Shown: positions 7,783 through 15,400, counted from the stretch's first letter. The stretch is DNA of 30,990 bases from DASUMF01 sp040510575 (GCA_040510575.1 JBEVIU010000061.1:1-30990); one strand, 5' to 3'. Program-made: numbers and translations. Notes: generated from the letters alone by a model not told the origin.

Positions 7783-7837
7783 CCCAAGCCCCTCTCGGAC
7801 GACGTGCGTCCCCCACCGGCGGGATTTCTGCGATGGG

Positions 7838-7944
7838 TGCTTGACATTCCAAGCATCCGCTGACTAGAGTGTCAACAGCTGATCCCCCAGCAGATCCTTC
7901 CGAACCACCCGGGCACCACGCCCGGAACCAGAATCAACAAGGAG
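7838..7944 (+). promoter_or_regulatory. Promoter, operator-like repeats and leader of the phasin gene
   Basis: TTGACA (7841-7846) and TAGAGT (7865-7870) with an 18-bp spacer form a good promoter. TGCTTG-ACATTC-CAAGCA (7838-7855) is a perfect inverted repeat over the -35 box. TTGACA (7841-7846) and TGTCAA (7870-7875) form a second one spanning -35 to -10. The leader of about 75 nt contains the hairpin CCGGGC-ACCAC-GCCCGG (7909-7925) and a strong AAGGAG site (7939-7944), 6 nt before the ATG. The repeats are candidate binding sites for the XRE regulator encoded next door; that is inference. Confidence 0.6.
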
Positions 7945-7950
7945 TCCGAA

Positions 7951-8241
7951 ATGCCTACCAAGACCGCCGACGCCACCACGGCGATCACCGACGTGTTCGT
8001 GAGCAGCCTGAAGCAGAGCCAGGAGCTCGCCACCAGCAGCCTCAACGCGTGGGTCGACTTCGCCGGCAAGTCGTTCGCGATGCCGTCGCTCGACTCGCTG
8101 CCCGCCGGTATCCCCACCGTCGACGCCCGTGAGCTCGTCGACCTCACCTTCAGCTTCGCCGAGGAAGTCCTCGCGACGCAGAAGGCGATCGCAGGCAAGT
8201 TCGTCGACGCCCTCACCCCCCTGGCGCCGAAGTCCGCCTGA
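7951..8241 (+). CDS. Small phasin-like PHA granule or lipid droplet protein
   Basis: This 96-residue protein has no signal peptide or membrane segment. It is amphipathic and helix-prone throughout: ITDVFVSSLKQSQELATSSL, then a proline/glycine break around PSLDSLPAGIPTVDA, then LVDLTFSFAEEVLATQKAIAGKFVDAL. This two-helix pattern is that of small phasins, which coat PHA granules or lipid droplets and control their size. The neighbours fit: an XRE regulator and a PHA synthase follow. The gene has the strongest ribosome binding site in the window and a consensus-like promoter, consistent with high expression. In Rhodococcus and mycobacteria a comparable pair is the lipid-droplet/HBHA-like protein with a small XRE regulator. 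Family membership is inferred from pattern and context. Confidence 0.7.
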   Translation: MPTKTADATTAITDVFVSSLKQSQELATSSLNAWVDFAGKSFAMPSLDSLPAGIPTVDARELVDLTFSFAEEVLATQKAIAGKFVDALTPLAPKSA

Positions 8242-8268
8242 GCTGCTTGCGAGTGGATCTGCTGCTAG

Positions 8269-8302
8269 GTCCCGGCCGGGTATCCCCCCACTCGGCCGGG
8301 AC
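8269..8302 (+). terminator. GC-rich hairpin between phasin and regulator genes
   Basis: GTCCCGGCCG (8269-8278) pairs perfectly with CGGCCGGGAC (8293-8302), extendable by two pairs to leave a 10-nt loop. No T-tract follows, so it may be a partial terminator or 3' stabiliser that allows reduced readthrough into the XRE gene. Confidence 0.5.
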
Positions 8303-8361
8303 CGCAGCACCTCGTCGCACACTTCCGCTGATCTCGAACACTCTCGGTTGAGCCCGCCCCC

Positions 8362-8760
8362 ATGGCGAACGACACCCTCCGCGACGCGCAATTGCACGCG
8401 CTCGGCGCCTTCATACGCGGCCAGCGTCAGCTCGCGAACCTCTCGCTGCGCCAGCTCGCTGATCTCACCCACGTCTCGAACCCGTACCTGAGCCAACTCG
8501 AGCGCGGGCTGCACGAGCCGTCGGTGCGAGTACTCCAGTCGATCGGGCGCGCCCTCGACATCTCGACGGAGACGCTGCTCCGCCAGGTCGGTGTGGTCGA
8601 CGACGAGCCGGTGACCGACACCATCGACACCGAGATCGCGATCCGCCAGGATCCGCACCTCACCGACGAGCAGAAGCAGGCCCTGCTCGTGGTCTACCGG
8701 AGCTACCGCCAGGCGGCGCAGGGACCCGCGAGCACGAGCTCGGGTTCGCCGACCGCGTGA
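8362..8760 (+). CDS. XRE-family regulator, lipid/PHA granule type
   Basis: This 132-residue protein has a helix-turn-helix domain at about residues 10-70: LGAFIRGQRQLANLSLRQLADLTHVSNPYLSQLERGLHEPSVRVLQSIGRAL. An acidic C-terminal part ends in DPHLTDEQKQALLVVYRSY. It should bind DNA in the cytoplasm as a dimer. This HTH type, with an SNPYLSQLERG recognition helix, is found beside hbhA in mycobacteria and beside the lipid-droplet protein gene in Rhodococcus (MLDSR), where it controls that protein. By analogy its target is the phasin promoter with its inverted repeats. No clear promoter or Shine-Dalgarno precedes it, so it may depend on readthrough from the phasin gene. It runs convergently into phaC with a 13-bp gap. 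Confidence 0.8.
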   Translation: MANDTLRDAQLHALGAFIRGQRQLANLSLRQLADLTHVSNPYLSQLERGLHEPSVRVLQSIGRALDISTETLLRQVGVVDDEPVTDTIDTEIAIRQDPHLTDEQKQALLVVYRSYRQAAQGPASTSSGSPTA

Positions 8761-8773
8761 ACCTTCAGCCCGT

Positions 8774-10513
8774 TCAACTCTTCACGTAGTCGCCCGGCGC
8801 ATCGCCGAGCACGGTGTGCGTGGTCCCACCCATTGGCGGCGGCGCCACCAGCTCGCCCGCCCGGGACTCGATCCAGGCTGCCCAGTCGTTCCACCACGTG
8901 TCGCTCTGCTTGACCGCGTCGTTGAACCATCGGTCGGGGTCGGACGGCAACTCGTCGTTGGTCCAGAGGCGCACCTTCGGGCTCGGAGGGCTGACGATCC
9001 CCGCGATGTGGCCGGCCGACCCGAGCACGAAGCGCACCGGGCCCTTGAACAGCTGGGTGGTGCGGTACGACGCGCGCCACGGCACGATGTGATCGTCGAC
9101 CGCGGCCACGATGTAGGTGTCGGTGGTGACCTCGGAGGTGATGAGTCGCTCCCCCATCGCGACGTACTGGTCGCGTGCGAGTGAGTTCTCCAGGTACATC
9201 TCGCGCAGGAAGTGTCCGTGCGCGAGGCCCGGGAGGTTCGTGCTGTCGGCATTCCAGGCCAGGAGGTCGAACGACGGCGCAGGCTTGCCGAGCAGCCAGT
9301 TGTCGACCGCGTAGCGGAACACGAGGTCGTTGGCCCGGAGGAGATCGAAGGTGTGCGCGATCGCGCGGCCGTCGAGGAAGCCCTTCTCCTCCATCTTGCG
9401 GACGAGGCCCTCGACGGTGTCGGGATCGGCGAACACCGACGCGAGCGTGCCGGCACCTTCGTAGTCGATCGCGGAGTTGAGGAACGTCGCCGTGTGCACG
9501 AACCGGTCCCCGCACGCGTCGAGGTACGCGAGCATCATCGCGTTCATGGTGCCGCCGAGGCAGATGGCGAGCGTGTTCACGACGTCGCTGCCGCTGATGT
9601 CTCGCACGACGTCGATCGCGGTGAGCGGGCCGAGCCGGAGGTAGTCGTCGAAGGTGAGGTCGCGCATCGACTCGTCGGGGTTGCGATAGCTGATCGCGAA
9701 CGTCGCGTGGCCATGGTCGACGGCCCATTTCACGAGGCTCTTCCCCGGCGCGAGGTCGGCGATGTAGTAGCGGTTGATCCAGGGTGGACACACCAGCAGC
9801 GGGATCTCGCGCACGGCGTCGGTGCTGGGCGCGTACTGGAGCACCTCGATCAGCTCGTTGCGGAAGACGACCTTGCCCGGTGTGGCCGCGGTGTTCTCGC
9901 CGAGCACGAACTCCGACCGGTCGACCTGGGCGGGCCAGCCGTCGTTGCGAATTGCGTCGCGCGCGAAGTTCCGCGCGCCGCGGACCAGGCTGAGACCCCC
10001 GGTCTCGAAGACGCGCTCCAACGCTTCCGGGTTCGTCAGGAAGAAATTCGTGGGTGAGAGCGCGTCGGCCACGATCTGTGTCGCGAATTCCGCCTTCGCC
10101 GCGCTGGTGCCCTCCAGCTGCGCAGCGTGCACCAGCTCGCGCATGAGCCGCGCGACCACGAGGTACGACTCCATCAAGCCGTGATACGCGAAGTTGTCGT
10201 GCCACGCCGGCGAACGGAAGCGGAAGTCCTTCGGCTCGGCGTGCGAGATGCCGGGCAGGTGCACACCGACGGCGCGCGCGACCGTGTCGACCCCGACCAC
10301 GCCAAGGCCTGCTCCGGCGCGCAGCCATGCCGGCGCAGACTTCACCGGCCGTCGCGCCGACCTCGCCATCGCGCCGACGAACGTGCGGCCCAATGACACC
10401 GGATCCGTGGTCTGGAAGACACCCTCGAACGCGCCGAGCGCGTCTTCGAGCACGGATTCGTGCACCGCCGCGGCCTCACCCATTGCGTCTGCACCGGGGA
10501 TTCCGCTCGCCAT
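8774..10513 (-). CDS. phaC: Poly(3-hydroxyalkanoate) synthase, class I-like
   Basis: This 579-residue alpha/beta-hydrolase-like enzyme polymerises (R)-3-hydroxyacyl-CoA on the granule surface. The N-terminal domain has the PhaC pattern NFFLTNPEALERVFETGG and a RFRSPAWHDNFAYHGLMESY stretch. The catalytic domain has PLLVCPPWINRYYI, nucleophile Cys318 in ICLGGT, Asp474 in DHIVPW and His502 in GSAGHIAG. The lipase-like box reads A-I-C-L-G-G instead of the usual G-x-C-x-G-G. Length fits class I, which needs no PhaE/PhaR subunit. The ATG at 10513 was chosen over an in-frame GTG at 10522 because GAGGAGGT ends 7 nt before it and overlaps that GTG. Tandem repeats fill the leader. It follows the methyltransferase gene by 95 bp. 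Confidence 0.92.
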   Translation of the reverse strand: MASGIPGADAMGEAAAVHESVLEDALGAFEGVFQTTDPVSLGRTFVGAMARSARRPVKSAPAWLRAGAGLGVVGVDTVARAVGVHLPGISHAEPKDFRFRSPAWHDNFAYHGLMESYLVVARLMRELVHAAQLEGTSAAKAEFATQIVADALSPTNFFLTNPEALERVFETGGLSLVRGARNFARDAIRNDGWPAQVDRSEFVLGENTAATPGKVVFRNELIEVLQYAPSTDAVREIPLLVCPPWINRYYIADLAPGKSLVKWAVDHGHATFAISYRNPDESMRDLTFDDYLRLGPLTAIDVVRDISGSDVVNTLAICLGGTMNAMMLAYLDACGDRFVHTATFLNSAIDYEGAGTLASVFADPDTVEGLVRKMEEKGFLDGRAIAHTFDLLRANDLVFRYAVDNWLLGKPAPSFDLLAWNADSTNLPGLAHGHFLREMYLENSLARDQYVAMGERLITSEVTTDTYIVAAVDDHIVPWRASYRTTQLFKGPVRFVLGSAGHIAGIVSPPSPKVRLWTNDELPSDPDRWFNDAVKQSDTWWNDWAAWIESRAGELVAPPPMGGTTHTVLGDAPGDYVKS

Positions 10514-10528
10514 GGCTTGCACCTCCTC

Positions 10529-10598
10529 GACCCCTCGAGCTCGGACCCCTCGGGCTCGGATCCCTCAGGCTCGTCCGATCGCTCGTCCGATCGTCTCG
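10529..10598. repeat. Tandem repeats in the phaC leader (3 x 15 bp and 2 x 12-13 bp)
   Basis: Three head-to-tail 15-bp units at 10529-10543, 10544-10558 and 10559-10573 follow the form GACCCCTCGRGCTCG; the third has two changes. They are followed directly by TCCGATCGCTCG (10574-10585) and TCCGATCGTCTCG (10586-10598). The block fills nearly all of the gap between the methyltransferase stop and the phaC ribosome binding site. It may hold repeated protein binding sites or shape the phaC leader; function unknown. Confidence 0.75.
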
Positions 10599-10601
10599 CG
10601 C

Positions 10602-10620
10602 GGGAAGGCTACGGCTTCCC
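10602..10620 (-). terminator. Weak hairpin at the methyltransferase stop codon
   Basis: GGGAAG (10602-10607) and CTTCCC (10615-10620) form a 6-bp stem with a 7-nt loop containing the stop codon. There is no T-tract, so its role as a terminator is doubtful. Confidence 0.25.
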
Positions 10621-11475
10621 CAGGATCTCACCATGCAACACGGCGAACCACCCGTCGTTCGCAGCAGCCCACCGTCGCCAACCCGCGGCGACCTGCTCGA
10701 GGTGCGTCTGGTCGGCGAGGCCCTGCTCGAGCGCGCCCGCCCCGAACGACGAGCTGACCGTCCGATCGGCCCAGAGATCGCCCCACCAGAGGCGGTCCTC
10801 CGGGGTCGCGAAGCACCACACCGATGCCGACGGCACCACGTTCGAGAAGCCGGCCGCCTGAGCCCATCCGAGAAGTCGCCGGCCCGCATCGGGCTCCCCA
10901 CCGTTCGTGCGGGTCACCGTTTGGAACAGGCGCATCCACTCGTCGAGCTCGGGGAGCGCAGGCATCCAGGTCATCGCCGCATAATCGGCGTCCCGTGCCG
11001 CGACGACACCACCCGGTGCGCACACGCGCCGCATCTCGCGCAGCGCCGCAACCGGATCGGAGAGGTGTTGGAGCACCTGGTGGGCGTGCACCACGTCGAA
11101 CGACCCGTCGGGGAACTCGAGTGCGTACACGTCGCCTGTCTCGAACCGGATCGAGGTCTCCTCGGCGTCGGGCCCGGTCGGAGCGAGCGCCGCCCGCGCC
11201 GCGTCGACGATGTCGGCCGCCCGGTCGATGCCCACCACCTCACCCGGCGCGACCCGTGTCGCGAGACCACTGGTGATCGTGCCCGGCCCGCACCCGACGT
11301 CGAGCACCCGAGCTCCTCGCCCGAGGTGTGGGACGAGATACGCGGCGGAGTTCTCGACCGTGCGCCATCGATGTGAGCGCAGCACGCTCTCGTGGTGACC
11401 GTGGGTGTACGTCTCGCTCGGCCCCGCGCCCGGACCGGGAGCGCCATTCGTCTGGGGCTCCATCTCGGCCGTCAC
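10609..11475 (-). CDS. Class I SAM-dependent methyltransferase, UbiE-like
   Basis: This 288-residue cytoplasmic protein has the Rossmann methyltransferase motifs. VLDVGCGPGT (motif I, residues 57-66) is followed by VVGIDRAADIV, RFETGDVYALEFPDGSFDVVHAHQVLQHL and ALREMRRVCAPGGVVAARD. It would transfer a methyl group from S-adenosylmethionine to a small molecule that cannot be identified. The GTG start at 11475 overlaps the TGA of the amidohydrolase as GTGA, which suggests translational coupling; an alternative ATG is at 11463. Position suggests that amidohydrolase, methyltransferase and perhaps phaC form one transcription unit. Confidence 0.8.
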   Translation of the reverse strand: MTAEMEPQTNGAPGPGAGPSETYTHGHHESVLRSHRWRTVENSAAYLVPHLGRGARVLDVGCGPGTITSGLATRVAPGEVVGIDRAADIVDAARAALAPTGPDAEETSIRFETGDVYALEFPDGSFDVVHAHQVLQHLSDPVAALREMRRVCAPGGVVAARDADYAAMTWMPALPELDEWMRLFQTVTRTNGGEPDAGRRLLGWAQAAGFSNVVPSASVWCFATPEDRLWWGDLWADRTVSSSFGAGALEQGLADQTHLEQVAAGWRRWAAANDGWFAVLHGEILGKP

Positions 11476-13196
11476 TCGTCGAGCGCAGGTGTCCCGGTGT
11501 GCTGACCCGATCTCACGAGGGTGCCCGAACGCTCGTCCGTGAGCTCGCGGTCGCGCACGATGGCCCGGCCGTTCACCAGCACGTGTTCCACGCCGAGTGC
11601 GCCCGCGTAGAGCCGCCCGGCACCGCCTGGGAGATCGAACCGGGTGCGCAGCTCCTCGCTGGCCACCGTGGCGGCATCGAGGACGACCACGTCGGCGAAC
11701 GCGCCTTCGCACAGCCGGCCTCGGTCGCGGAGGCCGTACAAGCGCGCCGGCACGTCGGTGATCAGATGGACCGCTTCCTCGATCGGTAGCAGGCCGCGCT
11801 CACGTACCGCTTCGCCGAGCAGCGTCGTGGGGTAGTTGAAGGAGGCGAGCAGATCCACGTGCGCGCCCGCGTCGGACGCACCGATCACCGCACGCCCGTC
11901 GCGCCAGATCTCCAGCCTCGCCGCCCAGTCGGCGTCATCCTCGTACCGTGGCGCGTAGCCGAACGACGTGTTGAGCTCGTCGGCGATCGCGATGTCGCAC
12001 AGCACGTCGAACGGGTCGCGACCTTGATCGGCGGCGATCTCGCCCAGTTTGTGGTTGCGGTACTGCTCGTTCTCCGGGGCAACGACATCGAGGATCATGT
12101 GTTCGTCCCAGTGCGCATGGAGGTGCATCGGGTTCGTCGGGTCCGCAGCCCCTTCGCGCAGCCGCTCACGAGCCGACCGATCGCGGAGCAGCAACAGCTT
12201 CTCGTCGGGGGGCAGGAGCATGGCGTCGCTCCAACCTGGCATCGCATCGAGCAGGAATCCCGACCGGAACGAGATGATCGTCGGCACGACCATCGGAATT
12301 GTGAGGGCGACCACGCGGCCGCCCCGCTGGCGGGCGAAGTCGGACGCGGCGAGCTTCTGATAGTTGTCGTCGAGCGTTGTCGCGTTCACGTGCATGATGT
12401 TCCAGTTGAGGGCGCGCTGTGCCGCGACCGACATCGCCGCGATGAGCTCCACGGCCCACGGCTCGAAGCGCGTGCCGTTCATCGGGATGAACTCCATCGA
12501 GGTGCCCTCGAACTCGCCGGTGACGCGGGCCAGCGCGACCAGTTCGTCCGACGTGGCGTACCGCGAGGGCACCATGTGTCCGTCCGCGTCGTTGTGTGTG
12601 CGCGCGTACGACGACGAGAACCCGATGCCGCCGGCGTCGAGGCCGGCGCGGAGGAGGTCGCACATCGCTTCGATCTCGTCGGGGGTCGCCGCCCGCTGGT
12701 TCGCGTCGCCGCGCATCACCGACCGTCGGATCGCGGAGTGCCCGACCATGAAACCGGCGTTGATCCCGAGCGTGCCGTCGATGGTGTCGAAGTACTCGGC
12801 GGTGGTCGTCCAGCTCCACGGCACGCCGGTCTGCAACGACTCGAGTGGCATCCCCTCGACCCGGGCGAGCATGCGCATCAGGTAGTCCGCGTCGGAGGCA
12901 TCCCCGGCGAGCGGTGCGATCGTGAAGCCGCAGTTCCCCGCGAACGCGGTGGTGACCCCGTGGAGTGGCGATGGCGTGAGCGCGCCGTCCCAGAACACCT
13001 GAGCGTCGAAGTGCGTGTGCACGTCGACGAATCCCGGCGTGACCACCTTGTTGCGCGCGTCGATCGTGACCGCCGCGTCGACGTCGATCGCGCCGATCTG
13101 CACCACCCGGTCGCCGACGATTCCGACGTCGGCCGTGCGAGCGGGCGCGCCGGTGCCATCGATCACTTGGCCGCCTGCAATCAGCACGTCGAGCAT
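11472..13196 (-). CDS. Amidohydrolase, N-acyl-D-amino-acid deacylase family
   Basis: This 574-residue metal-dependent hydrolase begins with the small beta-sandwich (LIAGGQVIDGTGAPARTADVGI), followed by the metal site FVDVHTHFDAQ (His60, His62). It has the GNCGF segment (Cys89) characteristic of D-aminoacylases, a late GASDAGAH metal-ligand motif, and a returning sandwich segment at the C-terminus (GAFADVVVLD). Family members hydrolyse N-acyl-D-amino acids or similar amides in the cytoplasm; the acyl and amino parts are unknown. The ATG follows TACGCT by 6 nt, so the mRNA is probably leaderless. The downstream methyltransferase overlaps by 4 bp. The divergent MFS gene starts only 44 bp away. 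Confidence 0.85.
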   Translation of the reverse strand: MLDVLIAGGQVIDGTGAPARTADVGIVGDRVVQIGAIDVDAAVTIDARNKVVTPGFVDVHTHFDAQVFWDGALTPSPLHGVTTAFAGNCGFTIAPLAGDASDADYLMRMLARVEGMPLESLQTGVPWSWTTTAEYFDTIDGTLGINAGFMVGHSAIRRSVMRGDANQRAATPDEIEAMCDLLRAGLDAGGIGFSSSYARTHNDADGHMVPSRYATSDELVALARVTGEFEGTSMEFIPMNGTRFEPWAVELIAAMSVAAQRALNWNIMHVNATTLDDNYQKLAASDFARQRGGRVVALTIPMVVPTIISFRSGFLLDAMPGWSDAMLLPPDEKLLLLRDRSARERLREGAADPTNPMHLHAHWDEHMILDVVAPENEQYRNHKLGEIAADQGRDPFDVLCDIAIADELNTSFGYAPRYEDDADWAARLEIWRDGRAVIGASDAGAHVDLLASFNYPTTLLGEAVRERGLLPIEEAVHLITDVPARLYGLRDRGRLCEGAFADVVVLDAATVASEELRTRFDLPGGAGRLYAGALGVEHVLVNGRAIVRDRELTDERSGTLVRSGQHTGTPALDE

Positions 13197-13202
13197 GTCG
13201 AC

Positions 13203-13208
13203 AGCGTA
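13203..13208 (-). promoter_or_regulatory. -10 box of leaderless promoter, amidohydrolase
   Basis: TACGCT on the minus strand lies 6 nt before the ATG at 13196. It is only 20 bp from the opposing -10 of the MFS gene, so the two promoters overlap back to back. Confidence 0.6.
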
Positions 13209-13228
13209 CCTGCGGAAGAGGCGCCGGA

Positions 13229-13234
13229 TATCGT
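13229..13234 (+). promoter_or_regulatory. -10 box of leaderless promoter, MFS transporter
   Basis: TATCGT lies exactly 6 nt before the ATG at 13241. Its -35 region would fall on or beside the opposing amidohydrolase -10 box. Confidence 0.55.
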
Positions 13235-13240
13235 CCGGCG

Positions 13241-14515
13241 ATGGCCAGCGAGGTGCCCACGAGCCCAGGGCGTCTGGACCCGCGCACGAAGCGCTCGGTG
13301 ATCGCGCTCCTCGTATCGGTGTTCTGCTCGTCGGCTGCGATCGCCGCGCTCACCATCACGCTCGGCAAGCAGGTCTTCGACCTCACCGGCCGGGAGCTCG
13401 ACCTCGGCCTGCTGGGGCTCGCCGAGTTCGCTCCTGCACTGCTGCTCGTGTTCGTCACCGGCCCCGTCGCCGACCGCTTCGACCGCCGCACCGTGGGCAG
13501 GGTCGCCCTCGTGCTCGCGGCTGCCTGTTGCCTCGCGCTCACCGCGTACGCGGGCACGGACCCGACCTCGGCCGGTCCGATCTTCGCCCTCGTCGTTGCG
13601 TATGGCGTGGCCCGTGCGTTCGCGATGCCGGCAACGAGATCGCTACCGGCGGACACGGTGGTGGCGGCGCGCCTTCCGTGGCTCGTCGCCCGCCAGTCGG
13701 TCACGTGGCAGGCCGCGATGATCGTCGGGCCCGTTGCGGCCGGGTTCCTCTACGTGGTCGACGTCCAACTGCCGTTCCTGTTGGCCACGGTGCTCCTGCT
13801 CGTGAGTGCGGCGAGCCTCACCTTCGTGCACACCGATGCGCGCGACGCGGAGCTGCGTGCTCGCCCGGCCGAGCTCGCCACGGCGACCGGTCGCCCGACG
13901 CTGCATGACGCGTTCGAAGGCCTCCGCTTCGTGCGCGGGCATCAGGTGCTGCTCGGCGTGATCTCGCTCGATCTCTTCGCCGTGCTGTTCGGCGGTGCGG
14001 TCGCGCTGTTGCCCGCGATCGCAGAGGAGCGCCTGCACGTGGGCGCGGTCGGTCTCGGTTGGCTCCGCGCGGCTGTGGGCATCGGCGCCGCGGCGGTCAC
14101 GCTGGTGCTCACCGTCCGACCGGTGACGCGCCGCGTCGGCACACGGCTGCTGTTCGCCGTCGCGCTGTTCGGCGTGGGCACGATCGTGCTCGGCGTCACC
14201 ACGAACTACTTGGTGGCGTGGATCGCGCTCGCCGTGCTGTCGGGCGCGGATGCGGTGAGCGTGTTCATCCGGGGCACGCTCGTGCCCCTCGTCACGCCGG
14301 CCGACAAGCGCGGTCGCGTGCTCGCGGTGGAGATGGTGTTCATCGGTGCCTCGAACGAGCTCGGCGCGTTCGAGTCAGGCGTGGTCGGGCAGCTCCTGGG
14401 TCCTGCCGCCGCGGTGGTGATCGGCGGCGCGGCCACGGTTGCGGTCGCAGCCATCTGGGCGTCGCGCTTCCCCGCGCTCCGTGCGACGGACCGGTTTCCC
14501 TCGTCCATCAATTGA
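13241..14515 (+). CDS. MFS transporter, EntS-like exporter family
   Basis: This 424-residue protein has about 12 membrane segments, with a VADRFDRRTVGRV loop between helices 2 and 3. It belongs to the same MFS_3 branch as the protein encoded at 4054-5406, although the two differ clearly in sequence. It would export a small molecule. Its divergent position against the amidohydrolase, with overlapping promoters, could mean that it exports a product or substrate of that enzyme; this is inference. Start choice is supported by TATCGT 6 nt upstream. A short gap of 33 bp separates it from rmlA, so readthrough is possible. Confidence 0.82.
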   Translation: MASEVPTSPGRLDPRTKRSVIALLVSVFCSSAAIAALTITLGKQVFDLTGRELDLGLLGLAEFAPALLLVFVTGPVADRFDRRTVGRVALVLAAACCLALTAYAGTDPTSAGPIFALVVAYGVARAFAMPATRSLPADTVVAARLPWLVARQSVTWQAAMIVGPVAAGFLYVVDVQLPFLLATVLLLVSAASLTFVHTDARDAELRARPAELATATGRPTLHDAFEGLRFVRGHQVLLGVISLDLFAVLFGGAVALLPAIAEERLHVGAVGLGWLRAAVGIGAAAVTLVLTVRPVTRRVGTRLLFAVALFGVGTIVLGVTTNYLVAWIALAVLSGADAVSVFIRGTLVPLVTPADKRGRVLAVEMVFIGASNELGAFESGVVGQLLGPAAAVVIGGAATVAVAAIWASRFPALRATDRFPSSIN

Positions 14516-14548
14516 CGACCGGCGCGGCCGACGCGCCAGACTGTGCGG

Positions 14549-15286
14549 ATGAAGGGCGTGATCCTCGCGGGCGGCACGGGTAGCCGGCTCGACCCGCTCA
14601 CCCGCATCACCAACAAGCACCTCCTGCCGATCTTCGATCGGCCGATGATCAACTACTCGATCGAAGCGCTCGTGAAGGCGGGCATCGACGAGGTGATGGT
14701 CGTCACGGGTGGCTTCCACGCAGGCGAGTTCCTCCGCCTCCTCGGCAACGGTCACGAATGGGGCGTCGAGCGCCTCCTGTACTCGTACCAGGAGCGAGCC
14801 GGCGGCATCGCAGAGGCCTTGGGTCTGGCCGAGCGCTTCGTCGACGGCGATCGCTTCGCCATGATGCTCGCCGACAACATCTTCGAGCAGTCCCTCGCAC
14901 CGAGCGTCGAACGCTTCGAGGCGCAGTCCACCGGTGCGCGCGTCGTGCTCGCGAAGATCGAGGATCCCGCGCACCTCACCCACCTCGGCGTACCCGAGCT
15001 GGCCGACGGCCGGATCGCGCGCATCGTGGAGAAGCCTGAGCAGCCTCCGAGTGAGTACGCGGTCACGGGCGTCTACTTCTACGAGGCGTCGGTGTTCGAC
15101 GTGCTCCCGGGCCTCGAGCGATCCGCGCGCGGTGAGCTCGAGATCACCGATGTGAACAACCACTTCGTCGACGCGGGCACACTCGAGTACGACGTGGTCG
15201 AGGGCTTCTGGGGCGATGCCGGCGAGTCGATGGACGCCTACTACGCGGTCAACGACTTCGTGCGCCGCCACGGCGCCAACAAGTAG
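14549..15286 (+). CDS. rmlA: Glucose-1-phosphate thymidylyltransferase, short type
   Basis: This 245-residue nucleotidyltransferase makes dTDP-glucose from glucose-1-phosphate and dTTP, the first step to dTDP-rhamnose and other deoxysugars for cell envelope or glycoside synthesis. Motifs are MKGVILAGGTGSRLDPLT (nucleotide loop, residues 1-18), NKHLLPIFDRPMI, LADN with the likely metal-binding Asp109, EKPEQPPSEYAVTGVYFY and GDAGES. It is about 45 residues shorter than enterobacterial RmlA, lacking the usual C-terminal helical extension that forms the allosteric site, as in the short bacterial and archaeal forms. The ATG at 14549 is preferred over a GTG at 14543. No rmlB, C or D gene is nearby, so the sugar product is not determined. 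Confidence 0.82.
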   Translation: MKGVILAGGTGSRLDPLTRITNKHLLPIFDRPMINYSIEALVKAGIDEVMVVTGGFHAGEFLRLLGNGHEWGVERLLYSYQERAGGIAEALGLAERFVDGDRFAMMLADNIFEQSLAPSVERFEAQSTGARVVLAKIEDPAHLTHLGVPELADGRIARIVEKPEQPPSEYAVTGVYFYEASVFDVLPGLERSARGELEITDVNNHFVDAGTLEYDVVEGFWGDAGESMDAYYAVNDFVRRHGANK

Positions 15287-15297
15287 AACCCACACCC

Positions 15298-15368
15298 CGT
15301 TTCACCCCGGTTGGGACGACACGTTTCGCCCCGTTGGGACATCCCGTTTTCGCCCCGTTGGGACGATG
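15298..15368. repeat. Three direct repeats upstream of the YihY-family gene
   Basis: Copies start at 15298, 15322 and 15345, so the period is 23-24 bp. The shared core is CGTTTCRCCCC(G)GTTGGGAC followed by a variable tail; copy 1 has an extra G and A for G, and copy 3 has an extra T. The array lies between rmlA and the -10 box of the next gene, where repeated activator or repressor sites would be expected. Confidence 0.75.
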
Positions 15369-15388
15369 CGACCCGGGACGCGCTGGCG

Positions 15389-15394
15389 TACCGT
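15389..15394 (+). promoter_or_regulatory. -10 box of leaderless promoter, YihY-family gene
   Basis: TACCGT is followed by 6 nt and the GTG at 15401. The -35 region would sit directly after the third direct repeat. Confidence 0.5.
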
Positions 15395-15400
15395 GACGCC

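Noticed and set aside
7951..10513. Complete PHA biosynthesis operon
   Set aside because: No thiolase (phaA) or acetoacetyl-CoA reductase (phaB) is present in the window; the SDR at 20490 has hydroxybutyrate dehydrogenase features instead.
10327..11376. 349-residue plus-strand frame over phaC 5' end and methyltransferase
   Set aside because: The opposite strand has clear methyltransferase motifs, and this frame has no recognisable domain.
15298..15368. CRISPR-like array
   Set aside because: Only three copies of about 20 bp with almost no spacer between them, and no cas genes nearby.
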